The notes: generated by a model from the letters alone, not told the origin. DNA of 64,000 nucleotides from Peromyscus leucopus (GCF_004664715.2 NC_051063.1:69426518-69490517); one strand, 5' to 3'. Positions 61,663 to 62,699 are shown, counted from the first letter of the stretch. Program-made: numbers and translations.

Positions 61663-62694
61663 CATGTGAGTGCTTGTATGCCGAGATCGGAGGTGTTGGA
61701 CACCCCCTTCCACATGCTTTGAGGAAAGGTTTCCTGTTTGCTTCCGTGTAAGCCTGAAAGCTCTGGGGGATTGTCCTGTCTCTCTTTCTCATCACACTAT
61801 ATGAGTTCTGGAGTTACAGATGTGCACTATTTGTGTCTAGCTTTACACGTGTTCTGGGGATGTGAACTCGGATACTTAGGGTTAAGCAGCAAGCATGTGA
61901 CCCACGGAGCCATCTCCTCAGCCCGTGACCTTCTTTCTTGACATGGGAACAGGATCATTCAGGATGGCCTCTGGTACCACAGAACTGCCCAAGGATCTTG
62001 GCCTTCATGAAGCTTCTTCAATGACACACAGGCTAATCTCGTCCACTCAAACCCAGAGGAAGACAGGGAACTTTCGTGCCAAGAAGGGAACCATGGAGAG
62101 CTCTGTTTCAGCAGGCTGGACAGTTCCAGCAGGCTGGACAGTTCCAGCAGGCTGGACAGTTCCAGCAGGCTGGACAGTTCCAGCAGGCTGGACAGTTCCA
62201 GCAGGCTGGACAGTTCCAGCAGGGCTGACGGCCTTCATCAGAACCCTCTTTTGCAGAAGCGGAATTGGAAAAGTAAGCAATAAAGGAAACCACATGTATA
62301 ATGACATCAGGAGAGTGCTCAGCAAAAGTCATTATCTCCAGAAACTCAAATGCCATGTAGCACTAACCATCTCCAATCACACTGACTTTGAACCTACCAG
62401 GATGAATCCTGCAATTTGGAGTTCTTGATTCACGGGTTACAAAGGCGATGCCGGATTTGTGATTTGAAACCACCCTTTCCTTACACTGTGATTACATCTC
62501 AATTTGTACCCAGTTGGCTTAGAGGAGACATGGAAATTAGGGTAATAAGCAGGAGGCTCCTGCCCGGAGCAGCAGAGCTGGGGAACAACTTACTTGTTGA
62601 AGATTTTGGCTCTCTTAGCACTTGAAAAATTCTCCAGCTGCAGGGACTCTTGAGTGAGGAAAGCCACGGCCAGGTGAAAATAGTTGTTCCACAG
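4227..62694 (-). CDS. Dock1: Dock1 (DOCK180) partial gene: ten internal coding exons
   Basis: Minus-strand join of exons 62694-62594, 52681-52623, 43095-42947, 32597-32512, 32328-32172, 24962-24922, 23208-23118, 19303-19184, 5199-5110 and 4331-4227. The total is 999 nt, 333 codons, with no internal stop and compatible phases at every junction; all introns are GT-AG. DOCK1 is a cytosolic and membrane-recruited guanine nucleotide exchange factor that, with ELMO, activates Rac1 in migration, engulfment of apoptotic cells and myoblast fusion (family knowledge). The window covers the helical segment before DHR-2 (codons 1 to about 184) and the first, helical lobe of DHR-2 (from about codon 185). 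The SH3, DHR-1, catalytic lobes B/C and proline-rich tail are outside the window. DOCK1 is preferred over DOCK5 and DOCK2 on remembered paralog differences in the last exon; an alignment would settle it. The next 3' exon is not visible, so the intron at the left edge exceeds 4.2 kb. Confidence 0.93.
4332..5109 (-). other. Dock1: 778-nt Dock1 intron
   Basis: GT-AG intron between exons 5199-5110 and 4331-4227. It contains a T-rich tract (A-rich on the sense strand) at 4568-4614. No other recognised element. Confidence 0.85.
5110..5199 (-). CDS. Dock1: Dock1 coding exon (90 nt), DHR-2, phase 0 to 0
   Basis: The acceptor is CCCTCACAG (ending at 5200) and the donor is GTAAGC at 5109-5104. It encodes 30 codons, [16 protein letters not shown] through LSELL. 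The initial ATG is internal methionine, not a start, because the acceptor directly precedes it and the frame is open from the previous exon. The exon is symmetric and is followed by a 778-nt intron. Confidence 0.93.
5815..6041 (-). mobile_element. B3-like SINE, antisense, with expanded (GT)28
   Basis: Ends with GTGCTGGGAACTGAACTTGG, CACTCTTAACAGATGTGCC and CATCTCCTCAGCCCC, the reverse of a tRNA-derived SINE head. Its 3' tail contains an uninterrupted (GT)28 at 5833-5888, so the microsatellite probably grew from the SINE tail. Confidence 0.7.
5833..5888. repeat. (GT)28 microsatellite
   Basis: Fifty-six bases of pure GT between TTATTC and ACCAGTGCC, inside the antisense B3-like SINE. Confidence 0.95.
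6588..6795 (+). mobile_element. URR1-type hAT DNA transposon fossil
   Basis: Contains CTTAACCTGTGGGTCCAGAC, CCCCTTTGGGG, ATATTTACATTATAATTCAT, ACAGTTATGAAGTAGCAAC, GGTTGGGGGTCACCACAACC and TTAAAGGGTCGCAGCATCAG, ending AAGGTTGAGAGCCGCTGG. These are hallmarks of the non-autonomous rodent URR1 family. The two ends are near-complementary (CTTAACCTG versus AAGGTTGAG), as expected for terminal inverted repeats. Confidence 0.8.
6800..8620. other. Intronic sequence with one old B1
   Basis: A degenerate antisense B1 lies at about 7230-7345 (CTCAAGTGCTGGGATGATAG). The remainder is unremarkable intron; ORFs here lack splice context or recognisable domains. Confidence 0.5.
8620..8830 (+). mobile_element. 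B4-like SINE, sense
   Basis: tRNA-like head GGCAGACAGTTCAGCAGG, GTAAGAGCACTTGATGCGC and GAGTTCAAATCCCCAGCA, followed by GCCTGGCACGGTCTCACCG and GTAACTCCAGCTCTGTGAGG. It is diverged. Confidence 0.55.
8831..11744. other. Intronic sequence, nothing recognised
   Basis: About 2.9 kb of the 14-kb Dock1 intron. It has no exon-like ORF with splice borders and no clear SINE. An AT-rich patch lies at 10980-11070. ORFs of about 145 aa (9190 region) and 120 aa (10253-10615) show no recognisable family features. Confidence 0.45.
11745..11885 (+). mobile_element. B3-like SINE head, sense
   Basis: GGGGCGGTGACATAGCTCTG, GACCCTGGAACCCACATGG and TGTCCTCTGGCCTCCACGGG follow the order of a B3/B2 element; the 3' tail is missing or decayed. 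Confidence 0.5.
12090..12530 (+). repeat. Two adjoining rodent dispersed repeat fragments
   Basis: The first piece ends TTGGTTCTGTTCGTCTAGAG then GGCCCTGACTAATACAG, a common rodent repeat end also seen near 45800-45840. The second (from about 12320) has GCTTCCTGACTTTGGGTG, CATGTTGGACTG and AATAAGTCCTTCCTCCCTTA, resembling another LTR-like rodent family. Family names are uncertain. Confidence 0.45.
12838..13142 (-). mobile_element. B4 SINE, antisense
   Basis: Plus-strand order: GTGTGTGGAGGCCAGAGGCC, TTTTTGAGATAGGGTCTCTC, ACTGAACCTGGAGC, GGGATCCTCCTGGGCGC, GTGCTGAGATTATAG, GATGGAACTCAGGTCC and CATCTTCCCAGCCC. This is the reverse complement of a full-length B4 (tRNA head plus B1-like body). ORFs here are SINE shadows. 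Confidence 0.75.
13400..13535 (-). mobile_element. Old B1, antisense
   Basis: GACACATGGTCTTCCTGCG, TAGCCCAGAACTCAAGC and GGGCATGCACCAGCAAGTCC correspond to a decayed B1 in reverse. Confidence 0.45.
13553..13746 (-). mobile_element. B2/B3 SINE, antisense
   Basis: ATTTATTTATTCTTATCTTATG at the tail, GTGGGTGCTGGGAATTGAAC, CAGCCAGTGCTCTTAACC and ACTGAGCCATCTCTCCAGCC at the head end. This is well preserved. Confidence 0.8.
14075..14400 (-). repeat. Old mammalian LTR-like repeat, antisense
   Basis: Shows CATTTTCTCATAGTACTAGG, GAAGTCCAAGACCAAAG, TGTCTTCACATGGTTGTCC and ATTTTGGGAGGATACAATC, the typical reverse order of an ancient MaLR-like repeat. Strongly diverged. Confidence 0.45.
14410..14710 (+). 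mobile_element. B4 SINE, sense, diverged
   Basis: AAGCATGAGGACCTGACTC, AACTGGATGTGGTGCTG, GTAATCCTAGGCCTGGGG, GGTAGCCAGTCTAGTC, GTTTGGTGAGAGACGCTGTT, TCAAAA and an AC-rich tail follow B4 order. Confidence 0.65.
15085..15480 (+). repeat. Rodent dispersed repeat, about 400 bp
   Basis: Recognisable blocks: GTTACCTTCCGTCACTGTG, GAGCAACATGGGGAGGAAGG, GCAGAGGCCATGGAGGAGGG, CATGGCTTGCTCAG, CAGGACCACCTGCCCAGGGA, TGGCCCCACCCACAGTGGGC, CAATCTTATGGAGACATTTT and GTGTCAAGTTGACGAAAAC. I know this as a common rodent repeat but will not give a family name. Its ORFs are not genes. Confidence 0.6.
15500..17750. other. Intronic sequence with a MER5-like fragment
   Basis: The stretch 16640-16760 reads GAACCTCAGTGCTATTGACA, TTCTGGGCTGGATG and TGTGCATTATGGGAAG, which resembles MER5-type hAT-Charlie DNA transposon remnants. 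The rest is ordinary intron without exon evidence. Confidence 0.5.
17757..17965 (+). mobile_element. Old B1-tRNA composite SINE, sense
   Basis: A B1-like part (TCCTAGTTGCTCAGAACAC, GGAGGGTCACAAGTTCAAAT, CAGCCTGGGAAACTTAG) is followed by an ID/tRNA-like part (AAAGCACTTATTTAGCATGG, GGTTCAATTCTCAGCAACAC). Diverged. Confidence 0.5.
19184..19303 (-). CDS. Dock1: Dock1 coding exon (120 nt), DHR-2 lobe A, phase 0 to 0
   Basis: The acceptor is TTTTTGCCTCAG (ending at 19304) and the donor is GTAAGA at 19183-19178. It encodes 40 codons from [10 protein letters not shown] through HYFDKGK, including [17 protein letters not shown]. It is a symmetric exon (phase 0 at both ends), so skipping would remove 40 residues in frame. 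The following intron, 14.0 kb, is the longest complete intron here. Confidence 0.93.
19978..20140 (-). mobile_element. B1 SINE (cricetid subtype), antisense
   Basis: The T-rich tail is followed by CGAGACAGGGTTTCTCTGTG, GCTTTGCGCCTTTCCTGG, AACTCACAGAGATCCGCCTG and GTGCTGGGATTAAAGGCG. The GCTTTGCGCCTTTCCTGG segment is the cricetid-type B1 variant and is the best lineage clue here. A short flanking duplication (AACTACTT-like) is visible on both sides. Confidence 0.9.
20145..21820. other. Intronic sequence, nothing recognised
   Basis: About 1.7 kb of the 3.8-kb intron. It includes a poly(A) run at 21078-21089 and a short TATATACATA patch at 21430-21446. No coding signal. Confidence 0.45.
21823..21874. 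repeat. (GT)26 microsatellite
   Basis: Fifty-two bases of pure GT between CACATAC and ATATGAAG. Confidence 0.95.
22235..22420. repeat. (CCAT)n degenerate tetranucleotide array
   Basis: Repeated CATCCATC, CGTCCATC and TATCCATC units over about 185 bp with C/T and G/T interruptions. The HPSIHPSI-type ORF through it is a by-product. Confidence 0.9.
22430..23110. other. Intronic sequence next to exon 23208-23118
   Basis: No repeat recognised. The part 22690-22900 is relatively GC-rich, with CpGs (CTCTCCGGAAATGTCGATCG). Nothing further can be supported. Confidence 0.4.
23118..23208 (-). CDS. Dock1: Dock1 coding exon (91 nt), DHR-2 lobe A, phase 2 to 0
   Basis: The acceptor is TTCATCACCAG (ending at 23209) and the donor is GTAATA at 23117-23112. 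One base completes arginine, then 30 codons from [10 protein letters not shown] through HAKLLK. This helical segment belongs to lobe A of DHR-2, which in DOCK proteins supports dimerisation and orders the catalytic lobes (established for the family). Confidence 0.93.
23622..23647. repeat. (CA)13 microsatellite
   Basis: Short CA run in the 1.7-kb intron. A-rich runs follow at 23849-23860 and 23868-23909. Confidence 0.9.
24600..24935 (-). repeat. Diverged tandem array copying a Dock1 exon end and donor site
   Basis: On the minus strand the true exon end reads ATGTACATAAG|GTATGT (junction 24922/24921). Related blocks follow in the intron: ATGTATATAAG|GTAGGC (24861/24860), ATGTAGATAAG|GGATGT (24737/24736) and ATGTGTATAAG|GTACAT (24670/24669). 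Between them are shared segments: CACTGGCCAGCAT or TGGCTGGCATCCTCT, CTGTGTGCA and CATTGTGATCACTG. Units are about 61-67 nt apart, except where (TG)n expansion and an extra partial unit stretch one interval to 124 nt. The array ends within the 41-nt coding exon. Confidence 0.8.
24763..24805. repeat. (AC)21 microsatellite inside the tandem array
   Basis: Pure AC run that interrupts one unit of the exon-end tandem array. Confidence 0.95.
24922..24962 (-). CDS. Dock1: Dock1 coding micro-exon (41 nt), phase 0 to 2
   Basis: The acceptor is TTTTTCAG (ending at 24963) and the donor is GTATGT at 24921-24916. It encodes [13 protein letters not shown] (13 codons) plus AG of an arginine codon completed by exon 23208-23118, giving the family-typical [13 protein letters not shown] place the beginning of DHR-2 about here from family knowledge. 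Because 41 is not a multiple of three, skipping would frameshift. The end of this exon and its donor are duplicated, in diverged form, in a tandem array in the following intron. Confidence 0.92.
25790..25925 (+). mobile_element. Old B1-like SINE, sense
   Basis: GTGTAATGCCAGCACTTGGG, AGGCTGAGGCAGAAGAATTG, CTAGTCTGGGTGACACAGTG and AAACCCTGTCTTAG keep Alu/B1 (7SL-derived) order. Confidence 0.75.
26045..26285 (+). mobile_element. L1-derived fragment (rodent)
   Basis: CATACAATGAAACATGATCA, ACTACTTTCCCCTTTAACTC, CATTAAATCTAATTCATGCT and GAGGGCCCATTTCCTGGAAC match a widespread rodent L1-derived segment. A second, differently truncated copy lies at 28150-28395. Confidence 0.5.
26325..26490 (+). mobile_element. 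B1 SINE, sense
   Basis: CCAGCCAGGCAGTGATGG, CCTGTAATCCCAGCACTCAG, AGGCCAGCCTGGTTTCCAGA and CAGGGCTACACAGAGAAACC, ending in an AAACAAAACAAAAAAG tail. Confidence 0.9.
26495..28149. other. Intronic sequence, mostly unannotated
   Basis: An AT-rich stretch near 27120-27245 includes a short antisense SINE end at about 27270-27320 (CTCAGCCATCTCTTTAGGCC). Nothing else recognised. Confidence 0.45.
28150..28395 (+). mobile_element. L1-derived fragment, second copy
   Basis: CAACTCCTCCCAGATCCACT, CTCCCTACATTCCCAAC, TGAATGGGTGGCCATCCACC and AGAGTGTGGTTGATTTGTAG resemble the fragment at 26045-26285 and its rodent L1 relatives. It is directly followed by poly(A). Confidence 0.5.
28412..28494. repeat. Poly(A) plus (GGAA)13 purine tract
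   Basis: A run of A to 28441 is followed by 13 uninterrupted GGAA units (28442-28493). The whole is an 80-nt homopurine block on the plus strand (homopyrimidine on the Dock1 sense strand). Confidence 0.92.
28910..29385 (-). mobile_element. B4-like SINE, antisense, interrupted by a B3-like SINE
   Basis: Outer element: CACACATGTAGAGGTCAGAA and GACAACCTCAGGTGCTGTTC, resuming with TTTTGAGGCAGGGTCTCTTA, GGGCTGGGATTATAAG and CTCAAACTCAGATCCTCAGC. Inner element about 29025-29215: AATATTATTTATTTACCATG, GTGGAGGTGATGGG and GGGTCCTGAGGACTGGACAC. This is a nested insertion. Confidence 0.55.
29930..30131 (-). mobile_element. B2/B3 SINE, antisense
   Basis: ACTTTATTATTTATTTATATG tail side, GAGGCCAGAAGAGGGCATTG, GTGCTGGAGTTACGGGAGG and CTTAACCATCTCTCCAGCCC head end. 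Confidence 0.8.
30140..30435 (-). mobile_element. B4 SINE, antisense
   Basis: GT-rich tail, then TTCAGAGGCCACAGGAGG, CACTGAGATAGGGCCTCTCA, TTGAATCTGGAG, AGCAAGCCCCAGCGATCC, TGGGATACAAACTCAGGG and GCCATCTCTGCAACCCC. It sits head to tail after the B2/B3 copy. Confidence 0.7.
30440..31245. other. Intronic sequence, possible ancient repeat
   Basis: Bases 31040-31230 (TTAGCTGGGTGGCTTC, CACAGTCATGGGGTTCTGAA, GTCAAGGTGTCAGTAGGCC) look like an ancient mammalian repeat of uncertain family. The rest is unremarkable. Confidence 0.4.
31250..31395 (-). mobile_element. Old B1, antisense
   Basis: CACTGAAACAAGGTCTTCTG, TGCTATGTAGCTGAGGCGGG and GTGCACCACCATGCCCACC are a decayed B1 in reverse. Confidence 0.5.
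31505..31735 (-). mobile_element. B4 SINE, antisense
   Basis: TTTGAGATAGAGTCTCTCAT, TGGCCTGGAGCGTACC, AGAGCTGAGATTATATG, GGATTGAACTTGGGTCTTCA and GGCAAGTACTTTACAGACTG. A (CCACC)n-like C-rich tract follows at 31737-31768. Confidence 0.6.
32172..32328 (-). CDS. Dock1: Dock1 coding exon (157 nt), phase 2 to 0
   Basis: Largest exon in the window. The acceptor is ATTTTTCAG (ending at 32329) and the donor is GTGAGC at 32171-32166. One base completes isoleucine, then 52 codons run from [10 protein letters not shown] through SCTVNVL. It includes the [16 protein letters not shown] helix. It is the last exon before the segment I take as the DHR-2 start, so it links the helical spine to the exchange domain. 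Confidence 0.93.
32329..32511 (-). other. Dock1: 183-nt Dock1 intron
   Basis: GT-AG intron between exons 32597-32512 and 32328-32172. No repeat inside. It is the only short intron among multi-kilobase neighbours, so the two exons are probably recognised together by intron definition (inference). Confidence 0.9.
32512..32597 (-). CDS. Dock1: Dock1 coding exon (86 nt), phase 0 to 2
   Basis: The acceptor is AATTATAG (ending at 32598) and the donor is GTAAGT at 32511-32506. It encodes [10 protein letters not shown] through KVLFDK (28 codons) plus AT, completed by C in the next exon to give isoleucine. An acidic/glycine stretch ([10 protein letters not shown]) sits in the middle. It is separated from the next exon by an intron of only 183 nt, far shorter than every neighbouring intron. 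Confidence 0.93.
32600..33725. other. Intronic sequence, nothing recognised
   Basis: Start of the 10.3-kb intron's 3' part (upstream of exon 32597-32512 on the minus strand). No repeat or exon signal. Confidence 0.4.
33735..33950 (-). mobile_element. B1/B4-type SINE, antisense
   Basis: GGAAATAGGATCTCGTGTAG, TTCAGGCTGGCTTCAAAGTC, CCTCCCAAGTGTTGGGATTA, GGTGCTGAGGATGGAACCAG and AATGAGCTACATTCCTAGG: a B1 body plus a tRNA-like head, decayed. Confidence 0.6.
34250..34657 (-). mobile_element. Cricetid LTR, antisense copy
   Basis: Plus-strand blocks include CCTTAGCTTAGGCTTGTTTC, GGCTAGCTTTTCC, CTAGCTATTGGCTGTTCAGC, TTTTTATTAGATCAATC, GGCAAAGTAAAACAGC, AGTTAAACAAATGCGG and ATTCTATTCCACAACA. These are reverse-complement equivalents of the LTR at 2309-2791. 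No internal viral genes adjoin it. Confidence 0.55.
34660..38655. other. Four kilobases of intron without recognised repeats
   Basis: Low repeat content compared with the rest of the window. It has a small SINE-head remnant at 36280-36310 and T/C-rich patches at 37943-37957. No exon, RNA gene or convincing ORF; the 176-aa minus ORF (38600-38070) has no recognisable features. Confidence 0.45.
38665..38898 (-). mobile_element. B1-tRNA composite SINE, antisense
   Basis: TTTTTTGAGCCAGGGTTTCA, AGGATAGCTTCAAACTTGC, AAAGGGCTGGGATTAAACAC, CACCATGCCTGG, CAATGCTGGGGATCAAACCC and CTATCCACTGAGCCATATGC. Confidence 0.65.
38900..41545. other. Intronic sequence, low repeat content
   Basis: No transposon recognised over about 2.6 kb. 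An AT-rich conserved-looking patch lies near 39535-39620. The 152-aa plus ORF (40690-41148) has no domain I can recognise and no splice context. Confidence 0.45.
41550..42655 (-). mobile_element. B4 SINE, antisense, expanded by an internal minisatellite
   Basis: CA/GT-rich tail (41557-41650), then GCCCACCCGCAGAGGTCAGG, the 26-copy array, and resumption of B4 order: GGTCGTTGAGTGTCCTGTTC, TCTCCACCTTATTCCCTGAG, GGCTGGCCAGCCAGCAAGC, GGGATTCAAACTCAGGTC and AAGCCCTCTTTCCAGCC. The array therefore splits one B4 element between its tail-proximal and B1-like parts. Confidence 0.65.
41652..42390. repeat. 28-bp minisatellite, 26 copies
   Basis: Copies start with CACAGCCCACC at 41652, 41680, 41708 and so on to 42368. 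Of the 25 intervals, 21 are 28 bp and four are 32 bp (after copies 4, 6, 12 and 16, where GAGTG becomes GAGTGAGTG). Each unit holds a CTGCAG. The main variant is GAGGTCAG versus GAGGCCAG; the last six copies are all the C type. Every frame on both strands is open, producing long spurious ORFs up to 308 codons. Confidence 0.97.
42791..42852. repeat. (GT)n microsatellite, about 62 bp
   Basis: GT run with one A interruption (42801), about 95 nt downstream of the Dock1 donor at 42946 on the minus strand, where it reads as (AC)n. Confidence 0.93.
42947..43095 (-). CDS. Dock1: Dock1 coding exon (149 nt), phase 1 to 0
   Basis: Two bases complete the split glycine; 49 codons follow, beginning [10 protein letters not shown] and ending TRSFQM. 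The donor is GTAAGG at 42946-42941. The acceptor is unusually weak looking: CTTTATTGAAAG with few pyrimidines next to the AG. It lies only 25 nt from the A/T-rich tail of a B1 element, so the branch-point region borders transposon sequence. The peptide with [20 protein letters not shown] is typical of the DOCK1-type helical region. Confidence 0.93.
43119..43320 (-). mobile_element. B1 SINE (cricetid subtype) beside a Dock1 acceptor
   Basis: Body 43163-43310: CGAGACAGGGTTTCTCTGTA, GCTTTGCGCCTTTCCTGG, AACTCACAGAGATCCGCCTG and GTGCTGGGATTAAAGGCG. The tail has become (ATT)n and (GTT)n at 43121-43159. A likely target-site duplication CTATTATT occurs at 43119-43126 and 43311-43318. The element is in Dock1 sense orientation, its tail ending 25 nt before the exon at 43095. 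Confidence 0.9.
43465..43790 (+). mobile_element. B4 SINE, sense
   Basis: GGCTGAGGAGGTAGCTCAG, GTAAAGCATTTGCCATGTAA, GGCATGGCGGCACTCATCC, TGGATCCCTGGGGCAGGATG, GTTCAGTGAGAGACCCTGCC and TCAGTAAATAAAG, then a CA-rich end. Confidence 0.75.
43965..44130 (+). mobile_element. B3-like SINE, sense
   Basis: CAGGCCAGCAAGATAGCACA, GTAGATAAAGGTGTTTGCC and CCAGAACCCACATAAAGG: a tRNA-like head with a decayed body. Confidence 0.6.
44183..44357 (+). mobile_element. B2/B3 SINE, sense, well preserved
   Basis: GGGGCTGGAGAGATGGCTCA, TTAAGAGCACTGGTTGCTCT, TTCCCAGCACCCACATGG, GCTCACAACTGTCTGTA and an AAAATAAAAAC tail. The Pol III A-box-like GGCTCAGCAATTAAG and B-box-like GGCTTCATTTCCC segments are visible; it is a SINE, not a tRNA gene. 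Confidence 0.85.
44755..45070 (+). mobile_element. B4 SINE, sense, with an internal decamer array
   Basis: GGGCTAAGGAGATGAAGGG, GCAAGCATGGTGACCCGAG, TTCCATCCTCGG, the GGGAGGTGGA array, CTCACTGGCCAGCCAAACCC and TGGTGAGCTCCAGGCTCAC follow B4 order. The array sits where B4 normally has a single GGGGAGGNGGAGAC. Confidence 0.75.
44871..44920. repeat. Five perfect copies of GGGAGGTGGA
   Basis: Fifty bases, five identical decamers inside the B4 element. The plus strand carries many GGG and GG runs. Confidence 0.95.
45145..45845 (+). repeat. Rodent dispersed repeat, split by a B1
   Basis: Blocks CACACCTGTGAGGGATGTTT, CTTGATTAGATTATTTGAAG, TGGGAAGACCCAGCCTAAAT, TTTCATGGACTGAACAATTA and TTCTGTTCCTTTAGAGAATG, CTGACTAATAACACC. 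The end resembles the element at 12090-12280. Family name uncertain; probably LTR-derived. Confidence 0.55.
45534..45685 (-). mobile_element. B1 SINE, antisense, with perfect 16-bp TSD
   Basis: CAAGACAGGGTTTCTCCGTG, GCTTTGCACCTTTCCTGG, AACTCACAGAGATCCACCTG, GATTAAAGGCATGCACC. The usual GAGTGCTGG segment is deleted. GAGTCTTGGCCTTTGT occurs at 45518-45533 and again at 45686-45701, a perfect target-site duplication, showing insertion into the older repeat. Confidence 0.93.
45850..46620. other. Unique intronic sequence, candidate conserved element
   Basis: No repeat recognised. It includes an AT-rich homeodomain-site-like stretch (AGTTAATTAATCTTATTAAT at about 46026-46046) and CpGs near 45925-45975. 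Evolutionary conservation cannot be judged from this window. Confidence 0.4.
46621..46650. repeat. A30 homopolymer
   Basis: Thirty consecutive A on the plus strand with no recognisable SINE or LINE body upstream. Confidence 0.95.
46945..47310 (+). repeat. Rodent dispersed repeat (LTR-like)
   Basis: TGATTGTGATGGTTTGAATG, TTTAGGAGGTGCAGCCTTGC, TGGAGGAAGTACGTCACCGG, GGGCGGGCTTTGAGAG, CTGCTGCCATGCTTTCTCTG and TGTGTCTTATGACGGGGACA. Shares its TGGTTTGAATG start and GGAGGAAGT core with the element at 60098-60440. Confidence 0.55.
47315..48830. other. Intronic sequence, nothing recognised
   Basis: No SINE seen. G-rich patch at 48648-48680. The overlapping minus ORFs (47398-48449) have no recognisable domain. 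Confidence 0.4.
48837..49058 (-). other. Uncharacterised 73-codon ORF, possible exon or retrocopy
   Basis: Starts at ATG 49058 (context AAGCATGA) and stops with TGA. The product is acidic and serine-rich: it begins [14 protein letters not shown], has SPSSGSQAT in the middle and ends with [17 protein letters not shown] and GLWEE. An in-frame TAA lies 18 nt upstream. The sequence just before it (GGCTCTTACAG, ending at 49063) resembles a splice acceptor on the Dock1 strand. I do not recognise a family. It could be a chance ORF, a fragment of a retrocopy, or an alternative exon; the frame is not compatible evidence for any Dock1 domain. Confidence 0.25.
49070..50700. other. Intronic sequence, nothing recognised
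   Basis: A-rich patch at 49190-49390. The 186-codon plus ORF at 49566-50126 has no recognisable domain or splice evidence. Confidence 0.4.
50710..50800 (+). mobile_element. B1 fragment, sense
   Basis: CCAGGTGTGGTGGCACACAT, CTCAGGAAGCTGAGGCAG: 5' half of a B1, truncated. Confidence 0.65.
51325..51547 (-). mobile_element. B2/B3 SINE, antisense
   Basis: ATGTGGGTATTCTGCCTGCA, GTGTTGGATCCCTAGGATTG, GTGGGTGTTGGGAATCAAAA and CTTAACCATTGAGCCATCTC, TCCAGCCCCC. Confidence 0.8.
51561..51613. repeat. (TG)12(CG)8 alternating purine-pyrimidine tract
   Basis: TG repeats pass without break into CG repeats and then CATGCATGCACAT, giving 53 nt of strict purine-pyrimidine alternation, a Z-DNA-prone composition. 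Confidence 0.92.
51614..51760 (-). mobile_element. B4/B3-like SINE, antisense, diverged
   Basis: CAGTGCTTGGTTCTCTCTTT, AACCACATGAGTCTTAGGAT, CAAATTCAGGTCATCAGGCC and GAGTCATCTTACTGGCCC. Its tail is the adjacent TG/CG tract. Confidence 0.6.
51911..51930 (-). promoter_or_regulatory. CTCF-like motif candidate
   Basis: On the minus strand the core reads CCACCAGGTGGTG, matching the CTCF consensus CCASYAGRKGGCR at 12 of 13 positions. It lies outside any SINE I recognise. A single motif match is weak evidence without binding data. Confidence 0.3.
52245..52538 (+). mobile_element. B4 SINE, sense, with (CA)14 tail
   Basis: GGGGCTGGGAAGGTGGCTTG, TGAGTTCAAACCCAGAACC, GTGCCGGGGAGGTGGAGACA, CTGGGTCCCTGGGGCCTGG and a (CA)n tail at 52511-52538. 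It ends about 85 nt beyond the donor of exon 52681-52623 on the minus strand. Confidence 0.85.
52623..52681 (-). CDS. Dock1: Dock1 coding exon (59 nt), phase 2 to 1
   Basis: Short exon with acceptor TTTCTAG (ending at 52682) and donor GTGAGT at 52622-52617. One base completes the K codon. Nineteen codons follow, [10 protein letters not shown] through MWYNL, then one base of a glycine codon. The split glycine (G|GT) is completed exactly by exon 43095-42947, confirming both boundaries. It is part of the helical region before DHR-2. The exon is flanked by introns of 9.9 and 9.5 kb. Confidence 0.93.
52690..53690. other. Intronic sequence, candidate unique element
   Basis: No repeat recognised. 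AT-rich stretch 53220-53350 and a CpG-containing piece 53350-53420. Nothing else supportable. Confidence 0.4.
53704..53745. repeat. (CA)n microsatellite
   Basis: CA run preceded by TATATATACATA. Faces an inverted (GT)n at 53972-54012. Confidence 0.94.
53972..54012. repeat. (GT)n microsatellite
   Basis: GT run of about 41 nt, complementary to the (CA)n 226 bp away. Confidence 0.94.
54015..56225. other. Intronic sequence, nothing recognised
   Basis: About 2.2 kb of the 9.9-kb intron with no clear transposon and no exon signal. Confidence 0.4.
56240..56700 (+). repeat. Ancient LTR-like repeat (MaLR type), diverged
   Basis: GGTGACCTTACTTGGAAATA, GGATCTGTACGATG, GAAGCTATGAAAAGAACC and TGGTTTTCAGACTACCAGCC keep the order of old MaLR-like repeats. 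Same broad family as 14075-14400 in reverse. Confidence 0.45.
56875..57370 (+). repeat. MaLR-type LTR (MST/MLT1-like), diverged
   Basis: TGTTGTGATTTGGACACTG, TTGTCCCCAAAGGTCCATGT and AAGACATCTAGATGTGG at the start, with CTTTACCAAGTAACCACACT later. It contains a small internal degenerate duplication of AGATCTCTTGAGAG / AGATCTCTCAGGAC at 57058-57105. Confidence 0.5.
57380..58185. other. Intronic sequence, nothing certain
   Basis: Poly(A) at 57574-57588. AT-rich unique block 57815-57960. No coding signal. Confidence 0.4.
58192..58375 (+). mobile_element. B1 SINE, sense
   Basis: TTAGTGGCATACACCTTTAA, TTCCAGCACTCCGGAGGCAG, AGCTAGCCTGATGTACATAG and GACCCTGTCTCAAAC with an AAAATAAACAAAAAC tail. 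Confidence 0.85.
58380..60090. other. Intronic sequence, nothing recognised
   Basis: A-rich run at 58853-58868. No exon or repeat family assigned. Confidence 0.4.
60098..60440 (+). repeat. Rodent dispersed repeat (LTR-like), well preserved
   Basis: GGTAGTTTGAATGAAAATGG, CACTATTAGGAGGTGTGGCT, AGAGGAAGTGTGTCACTGTG, TGGGCTTTGTGGTCTCCC, GATCAAGATGTAGGACTCTC, CTTCTCCAGCACCATGCCTG, GAAATGTTTTCCTTTG, GGTCATGGTGTCTCTTCACA and AACCCTAACTAAGACA. This is a familiar rodent repeat; I cannot give the family name with confidence. Confidence 0.65.
60445..61105. other. Intronic sequence, nothing recognised
   Basis: No repeat assigned. A degenerate (CATA/CACA)n patch follows at 61118-61190. Confidence 0.4.
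61585..61925 (-). mobile_element. B4-like SINE, antisense, with (TG)n tail
   Basis: (TG)21 at 61620-61660, then GATCGGAGGTGTTGGACACC, GAGTTCTGGAGTTACAGATG, TGGGGATGTGAACTCGGATA and CACGGAGCCATCTCCTCAGC. Confidence 0.65.
62109..62223. repeat. 18-bp minisatellite, six perfect copies plus a partial
   Basis: Unit CAGCAGGCTGGACAGTTC starting at 62109, 62127, 62145, 62163, 62181 and 62199, then a degenerate seventh copy. As 18 is divisible by three, it encodes an (AGWTVP)n plus-strand peptide by chance. It lies about 370 nt into the intron after exon 62694-62594. Confidence 0.96.
62594..62694 (-). CDS. Dock1: Dock1 coding exon (101 nt), phase 0 to 2
   Basis: Most 5' Dock1 exon in the window. The acceptor is TTTTCAG at 62701-62695 and the donor is GTAAGT at 62593-62588. 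It encodes 33 codons starting [10 protein letters not shown] and ending AKIFN, plus two bases (AA) of a lysine codon completed by the next exon. The segment lies in the helical region between DHR-1 and DHR-2. The reading frame is continuous into exon 52681-52623 (K-YGDMRRQ). A six-copy 18-bp tandem repeat lies about 370 nt into the following intron. Confidence 0.93.
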
Positions 62695-62699
62695 CTGAA

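Noticed and set aside
61925..62428. 167-codon ORF with (AGWTVP)n repeats as a protein
   Set aside because: The repeat comes from an 18-bp minisatellite, and the flanks show no coding features.
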